A DNA stretch of 64,000 nt from JADLHS01 sp020848635 (lineage in GTDB: Bacteria; Verrucomicrobiota; Verrucomicrobiia; Limisphaerales; JADLHS01): positions 310,001 to 374,000 of the forward strand of contig JBAOIL010000005.1 of NCBI GenBank assembly GCA_037044975.1, in the 5' to 3' direction. The translations under genes were made by a program, and so were the position numbers. Shown here piece after piece: positions 63,194-64,000 of the stretch (its first letter is position 1; each line of letters starts with the position of its first letter). Under the pieces are notes generated by a model that saw only the letters and a list, made by a program, of their open reading frames with translations, did not search any database and was not told the DNA's origin.

Positions 63194-64000
63194 ATGAAAA
63201 CCAACGCTAATGAACAGGGGGGAGGCGCAACCGCCAACCTTAGGAAAACCGAACCGAAGCGCCGGTTTATTCGGGCCGGCGGCCGTTTTGGTTTTGCGGG
63301 CGGATTGATGGCAGTGCTCCTCGTGGGTTGTGGCAAGAAACATGAGGCGAAGATTTCCGCTGAAGCGGCGCTGCCCGTCGTGACGGTGCGGGTGCAGCGA
63401 ATTGAAGCCGCGCAGCAAACAGCGGTTGAAGAGGTCGTCGGCACGGTGCAGGCCAAACTCCAGGCTACCATCGAAGCCAAAGTGAGTGGTCGCGTGACGG
63501 CGTTGCCCGTAACCCTCGGTCAGACGGTCAAGGCCGGCGACGTGTTGGTGGAACTGGCCACGCAGGAAATTCAAGCCCGGCTTGATCAGGCAAACGCTAC
63601 CTTCCGGCAGGCGGAGACGGAATTCAATCGCTTCACGCGACTGCTCGCGCAGGCTGCGGTTACCCGATCTGAATTCGATACGGCGGAAACGCGCCTCACT
63701 GTCGCCAAGGCCGCAGTCGCCGAAGCGGACGCGCTGGCGGGCTACGCGAAGATCGTGGCGCCATTCGCCGGCGTGGTCGCGCGCAAGCTGGCCGACGTGG
63801 GGGATCTTGCGATGCCCGGCAAACCGCTGCTCGAACTCGAAGGCCGCGCCGGGCTGCGCCTGGTGGCGGATGTGCCGGCGATGCTCGCCGGCGGGATCAA
63901 ATCCGGGGAAATACTCGCCGTGCGCGTGGACCCGGTCACAAACCTGATTGCGGGCACGGTTGCCGAGGTTTCCCCAGCCGCCGATCCGGCCTCCCGGACC
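63194..64000 (+). CDS. HlyD/RND-type periplasmic adaptor lipoprotein, 3' end outside window
   Basis: ATG 63194 opens 269 codons to the window edge without a stop. A lipobox (LMAVLLVGCGKK) near residue 45 marks a lipoprotein. The membrane-fusion-protein domains follow: VVGTVQAKLQATIEAKVSGRVTALPVTLGQTVKAGDVLVELATQE (lipoyl half-motif), a helical hairpin (ARLDQANATFRQAETEFNRF and onward), the return lipoyl part AKIVAPFAGVVARKLADVGDLAMPGKPLLELE, and the beta-barrel start. An RND or ABC pump should follow downstream of the window. It is spaced 10 bp from TolC. Confidence 0.92.
   Translation, partial: MKTNANEQGGGATANLRKTEPKRRFIRAGGRFGFAGGLMAVLLVGCGKKHEAKISAEAALPVVTVRVQRIEAAQQTAVEEVVGTVQAKLQATIEAKVSGRVTALPVTLGQTVKAGDVLVELATQEIQARLDQANATFRQAETEFNRFTRLLAQAAVTRSEFDTAETRLTVAKAAVAEADALAGYAKIVAPFAGVVARKLADVGDLAMPGKPLLELEGRAGLRLVADVPAMLAGGIKSGEILAVRVDPVTNLIAGTVAEVSPAADPASRT

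Noticed and set aside
1..64000. CRISPR arrays, IS transposases, integrases, rRNA
   Set aside because: No regularly spaced direct repeats, no transposase or integrase motifs and no rRNA-like conserved stretches were seen on either strand.

Overview
This window looks like chromosomal DNA from a soil or aquatic Verrucomicrobiota bacterium, most like the Limisphaerales/Pedosphaera group. That assignment is an inference from gene content, not a computed phylogeny. The DNA is GC-rich. It encodes many secreted beta-propeller and helical-toroid proteins, two PEP-CTERM proteins, a prepilin-like protein, an ECF sigma factor beside a WD40-repeat Ser/Thr kinase, LpxI (so a lipid A-bearing outer membrane), and several palindromic repeat families. 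I found no rRNA, tRNA, CRISPR array, phage or IS transposase.

Layout. 0-6.6 kb (+): the end of a HAD phosphatase, a giant exported protein with an NEIWN motif, and a sugar-metabolism run (alpha/beta esterase, Gfo/Idh/MocA oxidoreductase, broken TIM-barrel epimerase). 6.7-15.5 kb (+): ECF sigma factor, small ORF and WD40 kinase, then two exported propeller proteins. 15.7-16.5 kb (+): deoC. 16.5-20 kb (-): an ABC-2 exporter (ATPase plus two permeases). 20.4-25.4 kb (-): a six-gene integral-membrane operon headed by creD. 25.4-28.4 kb (-): ispH, pdxA and a SurA-like chaperone. 28.8-31.6 kb (+): lpxI and mnmG in visibly less GC-rich DNA, followed by gene remnants. 32.0-34.4 kb (-): a hidden frameshifted gene and a ubiD gene carrying a palindromic insert. 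34.6-41.8 kb (+): exported proteins (prepilin-like, ceramidase-like, DUF1080, two toroid proteins). 41.8-47.4 kb (-): CehA/McbA-type PHP hydrolase, an EF-hand-like exported protein, and a LuxR-type response regulator with its histidine kinase. 47.6-49.4 kb (+): two PEP-CTERM proteins. 49.5-51.8 kb (-): trpC and prfB, the latter with a classical programmed +1 frameshift. 51.9-53.1 kb (+): Dabb and CBM-like exported proteins. 53.4-58.3 kb (-): secreted hydrolases (metallophosphoesterase, SGNH, sialidase, toroid). 58.6-60.8 kb (+): floA, a linker gene and nfeD. 60.9-64 kb (+): rhodanese, DUF6132, DUF2892, TolC and an RND adaptor running off the end.

Two themes stand out. First, palindromic repeats sit inside coding genes: a multi-hairpin element in ubiD and an AT-rich inverted repeat in the kinase hinge region, comparable in behaviour to Rickettsia palindromic elements. 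Second, more than twenty single-base indels break otherwise well-conserved genes, several of them in homopolymers. This suggests sequencing or assembly error more than true decay, so many frameshifted entries below are probably intact genes in the organism.
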